A DNA stretch of 64,000 nt from Phoronis australis (lineage: Eukaryota > Phoronida > Phoronidae): positions 149,188 through 213,187 of the forward strand of contig NMRA01000543.1 of the NCBI GenBank assembly GCA_002633005.1, written 5' to 3'. The position numbers and the translations under genes are program-made. Below are positions 31,788 to 46,700 of the stretch, in pieces. Each line of letters opens with the position of its first letter. The first letter of the stretch is position 1. Below the pieces are notes generated by a model, which made no database searches, was not told the origin of the DNA, and saw only the letters and a list, made by a program, of their open reading frames with translations.

Positions 31788-34700
31788 ATGGCAGCTCCCC
31801 CTCATCAGGTTCACAAACCTAAGTTGAAACCAAAGCCTGTTCTCCAGCGATGGAATTTTACCGAAAAAGAAGACGACGTGGTGTTGTCGGATGATGCGAC
31901 AAACTTGAAGACGCAGCAGAGACATCTGCCTGGGAATCATGATCGCTTGAAAAAGACCGTCGCCACCACAAAACCTCCGGTGGACAAATCCAGTAAGCCT
32001 AAGTTGCTGCCGAAGCCAGAAGAAGTTAAAGCTTCGTCGATAGAGGGCACAGCAGGAGTACAAGCAGCCCGTGGCCGTGTTACAAAACCATTGGCAAAGC
32101 CAAGGAAAATATCTGATACTCGTGGACAAAACACTGAACACATTCAACAGACTCAAGCTTTTAATAGTTCTGTTGATCCATTACGCAGGGATCCTGTCTC
32201 AGGCATCGAGTCCAGCAACAAAGAATTAAGTAGAAGTAATGAAACTGGGTTGCATAATACGCAGTTTTCAAATCCCGGCAGTTATACTTCTGGGGATCAG
32301 GACTGTGCTAGTAATCCTGAACCTAAAATTACCCGTCGCAAGTTGCGTAAAACGTTGTTAAGGGGATTTGAGGTTGCCTTTAAAGGGAATGCGGAACCTC
32401 TGAATGCTTTCAGAAGAAGAAGTGAGGAGGTTGACGATATTAAGGAGGGGATCTGTCTAAGTGGGGGTGAAAGCATCGTGGAAGGCACGCTAGATGGATA
32501 CAGTACAGAAGGCAGCAATGATTCAGAGTACGACGATGTGGAGATTTTGCATCCAGAACATGGTAAGGAAATTGTTTAAGTTCAGGATAGTCAACCAGTA
32601 CATGGTAACGAACTAGCTTAAGTTCAGGGTAGTCAACCAGTACATGGTAACGAACTGGCTTAAGTTCAGAGTAGTCAACCAGTACATGGTAACGAACTGG
32701 CTTAAGTTCAGGGTAGTCAACCAGTACATGGTAACGAACTGGCTTAAGTTCAGGGTAGTCAACCAGTACNNNNNNNNNNNNNNNNNNNNNNNNNNNNNNN
32801 NNNNNNNNNNNNNNNNNNNNNNNNNNNNNNNNNNNNNNNNNNNNNNNNNNNNNNNNNNNNNNNNNNNNNNNNNNNNNNNNNNNNNNNNNNNNNNNNNNNN
32901 NNNNNNNNNNNNNNNNNNNNNNNNNNNNNNNNNNNNNNNNNNNNNNNNNNNNNNNNNNNNNNNNNNNNNNNNNNNNNNNNNNNNNNNNNNNNNNNNNNNN
33001 NNNNNNNNNNNNNNNNNNNNNNNNNNNNNNNNNNNNNNNNNNNNNNNNNNNNNNNNNNNNNNNNNNNNNNNNNNNNNNNNNNNNNNNNNNNNNNNNNNNN
33101 NNNNNNNNNNNNNNNNNNNNNNNNNNNNNNNNNNNNNNNNNNNNNNNNNNNNNNNNNNNNTTATTGTAGTTGATTGTCTGCTCTCTATTTGATTTCTTCG
33201 CTAGTCACATGAATGTTATCGTGTTATCGTCTTATTCATAATTGCCGCCGTGATCGTCTTGATTGTCGTCGTCTCCCTCATCGTCGTCTTTTCGATTAGT
33301 TCCGCCAAGTGTCGCTCCTCCGAGCGCTCTCGTTTATTTATGTTTTCACAAGCCATGGTTCTTTTCTCCAAAACTACTACTTATAAGGAAAAGTCCTGTT
33401 TGTAAGAAAGAACGGCCAGTGGTTGATAAAAACGAATTGAGGTGTTTGAGATAAGAGACGCAGCGCAGGATTTCTGATCACGAAAAGAATTCGATCAAGA
33501 AACGAATGCTGTTAGTGCAAATTTTTGCTTAGTGGTTCATGAGAGGGGAAGGCTACATCTACTCTGAAGTTTGTCGTGCTTTTGTGGTCTTTCTGCAAAG
33601 GACTGTGGTAAAATATCGTCAGTTTCAGACAAAAATAATTAACAAAATAAGCATTCTTTCATTTTCCCCCTAGTGGGGACCCCAGTCCTTTATAGTGCTG
33701 CATCGATACAGAACTGGGAGTCAGAAATTGACCAGTTGCAGTGCATGCTTTGTCATTGGCTAAGTTTCAAGTCTGAGTCAGGTTCGAGTTTGGAAGTTAG
33801 ACCCTTGGCGGTGAGGTCTTGGATTGTCCCTTCATACAGTCGTGTGGATTTTATCTCCACTACTGAAGTCAACAGTAGGAAATTCTAATTTTGATTAATA
33901 TTTGCCTTCCATTTGGCTCTTTATTTTTATGCTTTTACTAAGTCTGCATTAGCATACTTATTCATACCGTCAACAAAATTCAGTTTTTGGGAAATTTTTA
34001 AAGTTAATCAAAATATTTATGTATTTTTAATACCATGTTTTTTAAAATATTAATTGTTTTACATCAGGTGTCATAATTTCGCTTTTTGAAAAATTACTTG
34101 GACCATTTTCAACAGAAATTACAAAAATTTCCCATGCTACAGGCAATCGCTATTGGTTGTATGTTAATCTAGTTTTCCAGCTCATGAAAATAATCAGATC
34201 CTGTGTTTTGGGTTTATTGCTGTTCTTATCAATAATAATAGTTCAAATGTTATCGCCCGGTGTCCTACGTGCGTCCATAGTTGTGATTTATATTTACCTG
34301 TGCTTACCTGTGGTCACCTGAACAGAGTGGTGGGTGTTTTGCAAATTCTATTTTCTTGCAATGGAATCTTTCAAGTTGTGCCACCTTGTTGACTTATAAC
34401 AATGTCGAATCAGTTTACTAGCTTTGTTGAAGGTATATACGTAAATCGACTTTCTGTGTTAGAAATGTTTGATTTAGGATAGCTGTTATAAAGTGGGTCT
34501 AATCTTCTTCCTTACTTAGCAGGTCTTCTGCCTTACTCGATAGGTTAGAAGTAATTTCTGAGTTTTGGAAGAACTGACAATTTGTTATTGTTTGAGACCA
34601 CATGTGGTGTATAGAATCAGCTCCCTTGTTCATCCGAGGGGAAAGGTGCCTGTGCCTTCTGAGAGGGGAATTTTTTAGGGTGAGCGTAAAATTCTACCTA

Positions 34701-37700
34701 TGAACGCTATCAATAACACCCCCCCATACCTTGTTGTAACTCTGCCTCAAGTAGTCAAAACTAACATTTATCGCTCTTTCAAACTGTCATCTTTGTGAGC
34801 TACAAGTGTTTTGAACCTGGAATGAATTTGAGAGGAGTTTTTGGGCCTCATGAGGGAATTTTGCTTGATTTTTCAATATTTTTCAGAGGGGAATGGGATC
34901 GGGCCGACATTTGACTTCAAAATCGAGGACTTGAGGGCCCTGAGAATGATCTGCCCTTTCCAGCCAAGTTCTGGAGCTTGATTATTAATCGACTGTCTGT
35001 TCTGTCCAAGCACAGGAATCACTTCTGATCAGAATAAGGAATAATTTTGAGAACAATTTTATATCTTTATGTTATCTGACCAAAAGTTATTTTTTGACGT
35101 AATTCTGGTTCGTAGTTGGGTACTTTAGGTATGGTGGGTGACACAAGGATGTTGACTATATTGGGGTCTGGTACTGGCAGTAGACTGGCATAAATGTATT
35201 TTTATAACTTTTTGGTACTACAGCAATAGTTTAATGACCTCTAGATTTAGGACTGTATTGGGAGTAGGGGTATAGTGACTCATGTATGATGTGAATCAAC
35301 AGTACTTTTGGTACCTTAGGTGTGGTGTGTGATACCAGGACTGTATTGGAGTAAGGGGGGAGGGGAGTATAGTGGCTCATGTATGATTTGAATCAACTCT
35401 TAAATTGAATATCTTTAACCATAGTTCTTAATGACACACATAACTCCTCAGCTCCATCAAAAAGCTGAGCCAAACCTATGAGTATTGCCTGTCACCCCTT
35501 TAAGTTTGGCATTTCATCAGAGGTATTTTTCATTACTTTATGCCATGCCTGGCATGCTTTGCCCACTCTTCTCAAGCAATGTAGACGAATGGCAGATAAT
35601 TTGGATTAATGTAGTATCCTAGGGCTCTGTTTTGTGAAAGTTTAGGTCTCAAAGTTTGGCATGACGTCAACAGCATTGTTGAACAAGCGTAATGTGGCAT
35701 GTGATAGAATGACAGCATTGTTATTTCGGCCTAGGTTGAAACTAGAATAGTTTCATGAAACAGAGTCCAAAAGTGTTGTGTATGTGTGCGAGAAGTGCCA
35801 TGCGGATTGTCAATTTATTGCTTTGGTCACAGGTAGCTGCGACTATGCTTTTTCAGATGGCAGTTTTGTCCAAGTAGACGTGACTTCAACACAAGCCATC
35901 AGAGTCCCTAAACCTGCTCCCAGGTAAATTATATAAAATTCATGAGAAATTTTATTTTAATTACATCTCACCATTTTTTGTTGTATGATGCCTATCAGAA
36001 AGTGCTAAAGTACTGCTTTAAGAATTACTAATGGAGATTTTCGTGCATACAAATACCCGCTGGGCTGAAACATGGAAAATATTGTGACAATGTGAAGAGT
36101 GCTATCTCTGGGAGAAAAAGCTTGTAATGTTGAGCCACAGAACATGCCCAATTTTCTGTCTTTGTAAACACACTGTCTGCACTATGGGATCACAATCCTG
36201 AGAATGTTCTTCCATTTAAGTACCAATTATAGTGTTGATACATCTCGAACCTTATTTAGTGGCCTCCATTCTAACTCGTAGATCAAAAAATACAGGCTTT
36301 GTCAACTAGTAAACGCATGTATTTTCTGAAAAGAAAAAGGTCAGGGATTATAAGAATATATTTATATATGTGCCATTATTACTACCTTTTTTACGTAAAA
36401 AAAAGTCATTTTTAAGAAAGGTACATTCATACCAAAATAGCCCCTTGGTTGATTTTAATGAAACCTTTTTAATTGATAACTTCTGATCACCAATTTCCTA
36501 ACGCTGTTTGGAATTTTTGATGAGTCTTTTAGTTTGGTTACTATGGCAAATCAACTCCCAAAACAAGGTGGTTTTGTAAAAGAATAGCAATCATATTCGT
36601 CTTTTTTACATTACGCAAAAACTAGGCGGGATATTCGATTTAAGTGACAGCCTTGTAACCTTTGACCTTGGATAAGTAGCAAACTAATTTTCCCGTGGTT
36701 GTGCGGTTCCAAGGTGGTTCTGCTAAATCTTTTTTCTTGCTACACGGTATATATTTTGTATTTGAAGTTTCCCTGGAATGAAGATAGTGTATATGTGAAA
36801 TACTGTAGAAACGGCCAATTTTTGTGAATAAGGTTTTAGATATCCTTACCCGGTAAGTGAGTTTCATTAAACTGGCCCCTGGTCAAGTATGTCCGAAAAG
36901 TGCCAATCAACAACACTGACGTGCTTTTAATGAATGTCGTCTTCAATCGTCAGGGGTTACTGCCTAATTATTGTACATGTACAACAACTAATTCATACTA
37001 CACATTTCGTGCACCCACGCATGGATCTTTGTCAAAGTAAGTAAAGTTTGTTCATTCACTAAAATACCCTTTTACTCCCTACTGTGCTGTTTTTCATTCT
37101 ACACTACCTCGGGCCATGTTCCACGAAAAGTGACTTATAAAGATTTGAGTCAGAAATTTGATCTTGTGCTCCCACACCACGTTTGCCAATTATAGGCTTA
37201 GTCGTGAAATTGTAAGTGCAACACTGTCTGGAAAAATTATACAATTAATTTCTTTGGTAAGTAGCTGTTGTAGGTATATTATCAGATACTTTGTATTTTT
37301 ACTGAAGTGAGATTTTTCAGAAATGGTTATGTGCAGGGTATGAGATCAAATTTCTGTCTCAGTCTTAAGACACTCTCATGAACCAGGTGAAAGCTAACCC
37401 TGGTGCCCAATCAAAAAGCTTGCATCCGTGTGCACGTTTGCAGGGTGTTGGGCTTGCAAACTGCGAATTTGCTTTGAGGTCAAACCTCGGAATTGGTGGG
37501 TATGTACTCTGTGTATGGTACAACTGGTGTAATTCAGTCGAGCTTAAACACCTCTTTATGTTCAATGTACTGGTTGCAAGAGTTAACATGCGAACCCCCA
37601 ATATGATGGACTTTTAAATGTGTTCATGTGCACACCCAAGAGGGGGGGGGGCTTGGGGGCTTGAATGAGTCCCCCCATTTGGCGAAGTGGGCAAAAAGGT

Positions 37701-40700
37701 CCGCCTCAGGGAAACAAAAACTCTGAAAAGTAAGAAACGAGTGAATGCACAAGTCATAGCTCTAAGTGTACACCGTGAATCTTAATGAAAGGTCCACATT
37801 CTCAAAAATTCGAGTCTCCCATCTTTTAGGCTGGGTGCGCGCATGGTGCCCTTGAGTACCATAGTTTAATTTTGGTGGGGAGAACACTGAAAGTGAAATT
37901 TTGGTAATTTAGTTTTCATGGGAGATAGTTTACACATCTGAAACAATGCTTTGCTGTGTTCAAGCTCTGCACTATAGCTATGAGTAGACAATGTTTTTGA
38001 AGAACTGTAGACATCCACAATGCTATAAAAGTAAAAAGTGGTAATTCTAGCTAAATAATTAAAATTACAATTTTATATTTTCCCATTTTTTACTTTTTGA
38101 AAAAATAACATTTTTCGAAATTGGTGAGAATTTAATGTAATATGTTGGGAATTTGTACAAATCTGTGGTTATCTTCTGAGAAAAATTTTAGCCTCAATTT
38201 CAATTCTCTTGACTTATTTAAAAGTATGCTTGCAACATTAGAAAAGTCCCCTGAATGGCCAAGCGAAAGGCACTCTTCTTATCTATACATTTACTTCCAT
38301 TGCCCAAGACTGCATTCATTGTCGTGTTTTTGATTTTTTCTTCAGTTGTAGTGAATACAAAAATGAGTTGTAGGCCTTTCGCGTTAACATTCACTGTTCT
38401 ATTGACTCAGGCTTTCCAAATAGTGGCTAGGAGAACAGGAAGTAGCATTAAAAATGTCTCTTCAAGGTAGCCGGGATTTTGTATTATAATGAAGGCAACG
38501 TCAAAAATGACGACCGGATAAAATGAGACAGAGTGGTAAAACATTTTCAAATGTGGTAAAAACTAAAAACACCAGATTTCAAGATTTTCGAGCCTTTTGT
38601 TCCAGTTGTCTTTACACCTGCTCGCATTAAGCTTAAAAGGTCATGTTTTTAACAAATAATTTCACTGGGTTTTTAAAATTGTCTTTACCATTTGCTAGGT
38701 CATAGCATCAAGAGTGCTGGTTTTCCTGTTTAATACCTCGTAACAATGTTTTAAGTGCGCAAAACTGAATACATCATCGGAACCATGTGAATTTGAACGT
38801 TTATGAGATAGAAGTAACACGAGATCGGCTCCTCATTTTGTAGATGGAAGAAAAAATTTGGTTCCAGTGACAGAGGTACAAGGAGAAAGAAGTTAGAATC
38901 GCAGGAACGATTCAAGTCTGATCCTGATCTTATTAGAACCAGTGCACTTTATGACGACATTGATCTGGTAATCGTAGTGAAATGATATTGTTTTGTATGA
39001 ATGTGTAAATCTTAAGCCAGCATGTTTAATGTAGGCCGCAAACATTTATAAGTCTGGCCAGCATGCCACCTGTTGGCCACATGTCCTGACGTAATGAACA
39101 CAAGTCTTATGTGATGTGATGTGGCCAACATATCGCGTGCTGACCAAACTTAATGAAAGATAATTAGCACATAATAAATGGCATATAATTTTAAAAATCT
39201 AAGCCATACCTACCTTCAGACAATGTTTCTGAGAACTGGTGGACATTTAAAACATTGTTCAAAGTTTATAAAAACTGAAAAACGACCAATTTTGGGAATC
39301 AGTTTTGTCCGAAATTGGTGAGGTTGCACTGCATTCTGACATTGGTCTTAAATTGTTCCTTACTTAGATTTAAGAAGTTATTTTTGGGTATGGGAAGGAC
39401 TGACATTACGTAATTGCTTGAGACCAGACTTTCCTTGTGGGTCACATGATGTCTGAACTGTCAGAGTTATGCCAATGCCCAGAAATCACTTCTAAGCTGG
39501 GTAAGGAACATGTTAAGACTTGGTTTACATGTGGTATAGACCCAGGGGGGGGGGGGTCACTCATATTAACATAGTGCCCGCATTCGTGTGCCAAAAATTG
39601 CAAATCCAATAGGCCCCCAAATTTCCATTCAAAAGGGGGTAAGGCGGGGGAACTAGCAGACCTGGCGCCCGCAGGTCTCTCAACAATTTTTGGCACACCC
39701 CTGCGAGCACCTCGTCAATATGAGTGACCCCTGGGGTGTATAAATAAAAATATTGTCTCTGTGCAGTTGCATAGTAGCTTTAAAATAATAGGACACCTTT
39801 GTTACCAAGGATCGAATTTCGTAAATAACTTTCCAAGCATCAATAGCAAACCTGTAAAACTTTATTATCGAAATCCTTAATGATCACAGAATCTTTTTTA
39901 TGCACAAACATAATGCTCAGATGTTCATAATCATGTGACTATATTTTAAAAAAATATTTTTCACCGAGATCTCTGTAATTTCCACATGAAATGTGTTGGG
40001 CGGAAAAATGTACACTGGTCAACTGTTAATTCTTTAAAGTTGTTTAAAAAATTTGTCCTTGGTAACGAAGGTGTCCTATGTGTCCTATTACCTTATAATT
40101 GTTATCTCTGCAGCTTCAAGATTCTGCAATGAATAGAGGTGACGGTAGGCGGGAAACTGTCAGCAGTGGAGGTGAATATGAAGAGATCGACGACCCACCA
40201 GTGAGGCCCAGTTTGGCCAGGTCAACAGAGAACATTGCACTTCCTTATGCCAGGTCACCAACAGCACCTAAACTGTTGGAGAAAGTTAGGACTAAAGTTG
40301 GAAAGACTATGGACAAGGCAAAAAATAGGTTTTTCACGTCGTCGCAGGCTTCTGTAGTGCCCAAGGGCTCTTCACCCACAAATCGTGCATCGCCAGTCGG
40401 GAGTCCAAACTTCCGTAGCAAGGAAATCTCCCCACCAATTCCAGAAAAGCCCACGTCCGTTAGTGGACATGTTGTTAAGGTTACACCTGGGATGAGAAGT
40501 TCTTCGTCGGACCCGGTGATACAAAATATGACGAGTAGACCCATTCTAAACAAGCAGATTAGCGACAACTTTCCATGCTATCCCCCGCCACCTCCTCCGA
40601 CTGATCAAGAAGCGGTTGGAAGCTCTTGTGAGGATGTTCTACCTCCAGTGCCCCCTAGGGGATCAAGCCGGGAGATGGACAGCCTTGATGAAAGGTATGG

Positions 40701-43700
40701 TGTTATGGCCTGTGTAGACTGTATTCGGCTCATGTCAGCACGTGTTGCTTGACTTTGGGATGCAAAATAGCTAACCCTTTATTGACTACGTACTGAAAAG
40801 TTGCCGTTTGTGTCAAAAACGTGGCTATTTAAGTGAATTAGTTTTTCACTGTTCTGTTTCACATTACTTTAAATTCTATTCACAATTTTCTGTTCTTGTA
40901 TAGTATCTGGTTACATTCATCTGAAGTCAAAACTGAAACGTTTTAAAATGTAGACTTAGGTGTAGACATTTTTTTTTTGGTGTTCCTTGCCTATTTTTGA
41001 GATGAGTAACCAAAAGTGTGACATATGTTTCAGTATCAATGCTCTACAGCGGCATGTCCCACAGACCTTACACACTGAGGACCCCATGGCACGGTGTGAA
41101 AGTGAGTACCTTAATTATTCACTCTTCATTTAAAGGCACACGATCAATTGAAAGGCTGAAAAAGGCACTTTGGAGTTTGTTGTTGGATGTAGTTGTCTTC
41201 TTGATAGCTTTGGCGAAAGTTATAAAACAGCAAAATCTGTTGTTTGTTGGTTTTAATACAGTCAAACCATCAGTTCTTGCTATTGGCTGTTGGTCATTCA
41301 CTGAAATCCAAGCCACTGACTTTGTTTGTTAAACTCAATTAAAATATTTGTCTACTTGCCAAGTGGAGTTTATTTCCACTAGCAGAGATAGCTGAGGTTG
41401 TGAGTTTGAGTTTTTAGGTTGATTTAAAAAACACGTTTCTCGTCGCTACGGGGAAATTCAAGCTGAAAATGAATTTATATTCTTGATTTTGAAGATTGGG
41501 GCACAGTAAATTTTGGCAAATATCAGGCATCACATTTTGGCATCAATGCAGTCTGAAAATAGATTTGGCAGATCATAAAATGAAAAATAGCTGCCAACAC
41601 AACCTTTTCGTGTGTCTTCATATTGTGGAGAATGATCATTTGTCATTGATCGTAATTCTTGCATTTGGGATGCCCAATATTGTCTGTTTCTAAAATTTGG
41701 TACACATTCAGACCTTGGGCAAAATAGTTAATTTTCACTCCCAAACTGGAGAATTTTTAATGTAAATAAGACATGTATGACTAAAGGCACAGCAAATATT
41801 AGCATATTACACCATTCTATTCTTATTCAAGAACTGATATGTTTGTTGTAGGTTTGGAGGAAATCGATACTGTTGGGAAAGATGACGTACAAGGTATACA
41901 GACTTTGCTGAATTTCATTTATGACTGGTTGTGTTAAAGACATGACCAGGGAAGTTGTCTTTAACTATCAGCTCATTTGGTTTCAATTGCCACTGTGCAC
42001 AGACAAATTTTTACGTACATGTTAGTGTTTGCATATCCTTTCGCCGGCATCCGTTATCAAACTGATATTGTGCGCCAGCCCAATGCAATGTTATTTGAGA
42101 ATGGATGGTGATAAGACATGGGAGGGCGCACCACTGAAAAAAGTGTGGACTATAGCCCCCCAGCCTCCCTGTGGTACATCAGCCATAAACCATGAGCGGC
42201 GCATCACTGAAAAAAGTGGGGGGCTTTAGCCCCCCACCCCCGTATGGTAAATAAATCCACCTCGCTATAAACCCACCCCCATTTTTGGATCTCCCCAATT
42301 ACAAGCCGATGTACTTATACCTTATTAAATTGATTATTTTATTTATTTTTAATGACTAACTGTAACTTTGTTAGTTTGCAGAAAAATGCCTTCAATAACT
42401 TGGCGTTAGTTTTCTTGACCGTTTTCAACCAGTTTTGCTGTAACACTTTGACTAACGTTGAATCACGAATTAATGAGAAACTCAAAATATGGAAAACCAT
42501 TTGAAAAAATAATTACCATCTGAAATAATAACATCTTTGTAATAAATATTTTATTGAAATATTTATTTTGTACTTGGTAGATTTATTTTTTGATTTTATT
42601 CATAATTATTTTATACTTAGTAAATTTAATTATAAAAATATTAAAATAATGTATTAATAAAATATTTCTAGAATAAAAACAAAATTTATTAATCTATTTA
42701 TTTTATCTCTAAATAATAATGAATAGTTGATTAATATATTTATTTTTTATGAATCTACTAGCCATTTTATTTAGAAAATCGTCTGGTAGATATAATGTAC
42801 AAAAATTATTAAAACCAGTAGGGGAAGTTCGGGGAAATTTGGACAAAACCACCTAGCTCGACTTGCTTACCTGCTACTGAAGGTTTATGTGTCAGCTAAT
42901 AACATTAGACGAGTAGCGGGATATCTGAAAATCGTTTGAGAAACCAACCAATAAGATTCTCTGTTACTAGGTCAGTTTCAATGCCTTTGAATTTTAAGAA
43001 TAACTATGGTCAAAATCGGGGAAATTCGGATGCAGGTGGTGAAAGTCGGACAGAGTGTCGGGGAAATTAGGACCAGAAAATTCTGAGTAGGTAAAACTCG
43101 GACAAAATACATAACAGTACCTTATGATTTCAAAAAATGAATTTACGTATGATTTAGCAGTCTTATCATCAGACGAATAATAAGATTTAAGAAGTCACCA
43201 TGTCCTGGCCACATAAACAACGTAAAAGTACGTCCGCCCTTACCAATTTGTGTGCAGCCCATGTGGTAAACAGCGCCATTGTTGTTGACAAATTAAGTGT
43301 TGGATTGACCTCTTAACACAGGAGGTCATTACGTGGTTACGAAAATCTCTCAAGAAAACGTCAAGAAAAGAGTCTAGTAGCCTAAAAACATGGGTGTCCG
43401 AATTTCCCCGCAGCATACAAAAAGTTGGAGGGGAAATTTGGACACCAATTTTTTGATTAAATCATGCTTTTTTGTAAGTTTTTCTACTGGAATTAACACA
43501 TAAAACTGCATGGTGATGAATTATGCATCAGGTAAATTCAAGTTCATTTACATGACAAGTGACCAAGTGACCTAAGTAAAACTTGGAAAAGACAGTGTAC
43601 CTAGCGCAGACTTTTGAAATCACCACGCGAAGCAGACGGCAGAGCGACATAAGGTGCTGAATATGCCTCGTGTTGAAACTTTGTTGTAATTCAAGTGAGG

Positions 43701-46700
43701 TGATAAATAAATTCCTATTATTGTTCAAAGAAGTGAGTAGTCTTTTCATTTAGTGGTAAGGCATCTTGATTGTTAATATATTTGACGTTTATTTAGACTT
43801 GTTCGAATTTTACCGCCGTCTGTCAGAGTTTCCCCGAACTACCCCTACCTGATGCCACTTGAAATGTTAGATGTTCTGGTCTGCCTGACAACGTTGTTTT
43901 CTTACCGCTAATCTACAAAGTGATGTGCTTTTGAACTTGTTTAATTTCAGTAAGGGAATCCTATTTACACATTCCATTGAGTTACGCACACGACGGAGAA
44001 GAAGCTTACTCTGAAGTGGTCATGGGCGTCACCCGACCGTAAGTTCAGTTATTGCCTCTGTAGAGGCTATTGTGTATGTTGGCTGTGCAAATTTCCATTG
44101 GTGCTAAACACAGCACTAGCTTCTGCAGATTTGAGCTTTCTCATGCACTCAGAAAGACACATGCTCTTGTATGGGCACTCGGTGAAACAGCTGCCTGATA
44201 TTCATTGCGGAGATGAAGAGAACATAAATACACGAATACATACTTGGTGCGAAACGTGAAAAAAGTACAATCATGTGTATTTTCAGGTTAGTTGTTTTAG
44301 ATTTATCTCCCCTGATGATCAAACATAATTATGTTCCGATTAAAGATCCATGAATAAAATGTATATTATATGTGTATTTAATATGCTCCCTTCATTTTTG
44401 CAATGAATACCGGGAACTGTTTTACTGTTATACAGATGTCTTCATGGCATGGCATTCGAGTATCTTTGGAACAAAATACAACCAGTGAATCAGGCTCACG
44501 TGAGAGATACTAGGTCTTTTGCCAATAGTAATCTCTTACGCAATAAAAGCAAGACTAATTTTGGCAAACACTAATTGTTCTACTTTGGTGCTGTGTTATG
44601 GAACCATCTCAATTAGGGTGTCTACCAGAGTGAATTTAAATCCTGGTATCTGTGTATTGTTTAATTAAGCAATAAGTATTCAAGTCAGTATTACCTCTGC
44701 AATACGTTGTGCAACGATAACACCATCTAGTGTCATTCTCTACAAACTACATGGCTTCGGTGTGAAGTGTTGTCATTTGCATTAGCTAAGGTTGTCCTTT
44801 GGACTATCATACAGTAACATCTAACTAATTTTGGCAAAAGTAGTTTTCAAGAATGCCCTGTTTTAATTTTTAAGGGGTCCTAACATTGTTGCGAATGTCC
44901 ACAATTTTTCAAAGCTACGTTTCATGGTATCTGTGTGACAAAACTTGACCATGGAATATTATTTAATTTTGTTCTAAGTATGTTTTGTGGAAAAAATGAC
45001 AAAACATAATTCCACTTGTGGGCCAATTTTACAGAAAAAATTCACAAAGAAATTTTTGATGAAATGTCATCATGGTTCATTGGTTTGACCATTATAGCTG
45101 GATTTTTGGTGACCATGGCACATTGCTCTTTGCAGAACACTGCGTAAACAAAGCACGGGTGAGTCTGGACACTACGTAGACTGGGGAGATCTGGAGTCTA
45201 CTGAGGACCATCCAGTCACGACTAAAGACAGGGCGAACAGTAGTGAATCAACTAGCAGTGAACCCAATTACCTGGACTTTGTGAGTAAATAATGCTGTTT
45301 TGAGGTTAGGAGTAACCCTTGGCAAATGTCAAAATTTGGCTAACTGCAGAAATCGCATCTTGGAAATGTTTTACATCAGATGTATATCATGTGCCCCATG
45401 TCCTCGCGGAGGTGGATGACGTTTGACGTTTAACTAAAATGAGAGGACCAGCATTAGGTGAACACAAGCGAGAATTCAGGCTTACTTGTGACAGTGTTTG
45501 TGAACTAACTGCAGCATATTTTCACACAACAGTTGTCCGCAAACAACTCTCAGTACTCTTTTGTTGCGGATCCATTGGAAAGAACTGGATGAACATATTT
45601 TTTGTTCGGCTTGTTCTGTTCGGTTTCCTGGTTTTTGTATTTTTTCTGTTATTTTACTTGAAGTTTTTCACATTATATGTTGACAAAATAAACTCGATCA
45701 ATCCATGATCAGAAGTGATGTCATGCAAGTGGTTGCACAATGAATGTGTCTCGAAGCAATTGCAAATTAAAAATTTCAGTATTAGTGTACTGTCTAATGG
45801 ACTATAGTTTGGATTGGTATCTACAATTTCATGCGAGTTGATCAGTGACCAATTCACATTCACTTTAGGTAATTTCTCATCATTCAGTTATTTTTAACAT
45901 TGCCGAATATGTTATAAAATGCATTTTATATTGATTATTTAAAGTTGGTAGATGTTGCTGAGTAAATTTTCTTAATTTTTCAGTCTGACGATGTCAATCT
46001 TGAAAAGATGGTCAGTCGAAAACAAAGATTCCAGTCCCGATTTGTCAAGAAGGTCTCCTTGTATCAGAACTATACAAGAGAAGTGATTGCTCGTAGCTCT
46101 TGGGACACAAAGGGAGAGAATTCATTTGGTGGGTGTTTATATTGCAATGAAAATTAGAAGATATTATGCTACTCTGTATACACGATTCTTGGGATTCGTT
46201 TCAAGAAAAGGACTTTGGTCTTGAGACAGGAATTTGGTTTTAAGCTCCCACTTCAAAAAAGGTTTGCCAAGTAATTATGAGTGCATCACTGTCGAGAAAT
46301 AATTTATAGAAATTATCCCAGTAACTAGCAATGATGTGTTCATTGTCAGAGACTTTGCACTTTTTCGTAATTGTTGCTCTGTCCGGAGCATAGGTTATAC
46401 CAAACTTCTTAAGTCAGTTTACATGAAACATATTCTACCAATTTTGCTTCACAGTTACGGAATTGTTATTAGGGTTTGTTTGAAGTGGAGCAGTATACTT
46501 TCATCTTACTTCGTTGAAAACATGACTAAACTTTTTGTTTGAAGGCTTGATACTGAGTCGCTCGCAGTGTCGGGACAATGTCCTTTTATCAGGTGCGCAG
46601 CTATGCAGTAAAACACTGAGAGACATCACAAAACTAACAAACTAAAAACTCTAGCTGTATTTCGAGACTACATGTCTCATCATCAGGCAATAAGTGGAAT

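Noticed and set aside
32644-33192. 182-codon frame with 14-residue repeats
   Set aside because: It is the 42-bp minisatellite read in one frame and continued through the N gap.
46640-46700. Functional hammerhead ribozyme
   Set aside because: The core is only partly right (one extra base next to helix II) and helices I and III could not be paired; kept only as a retroelement remnant.
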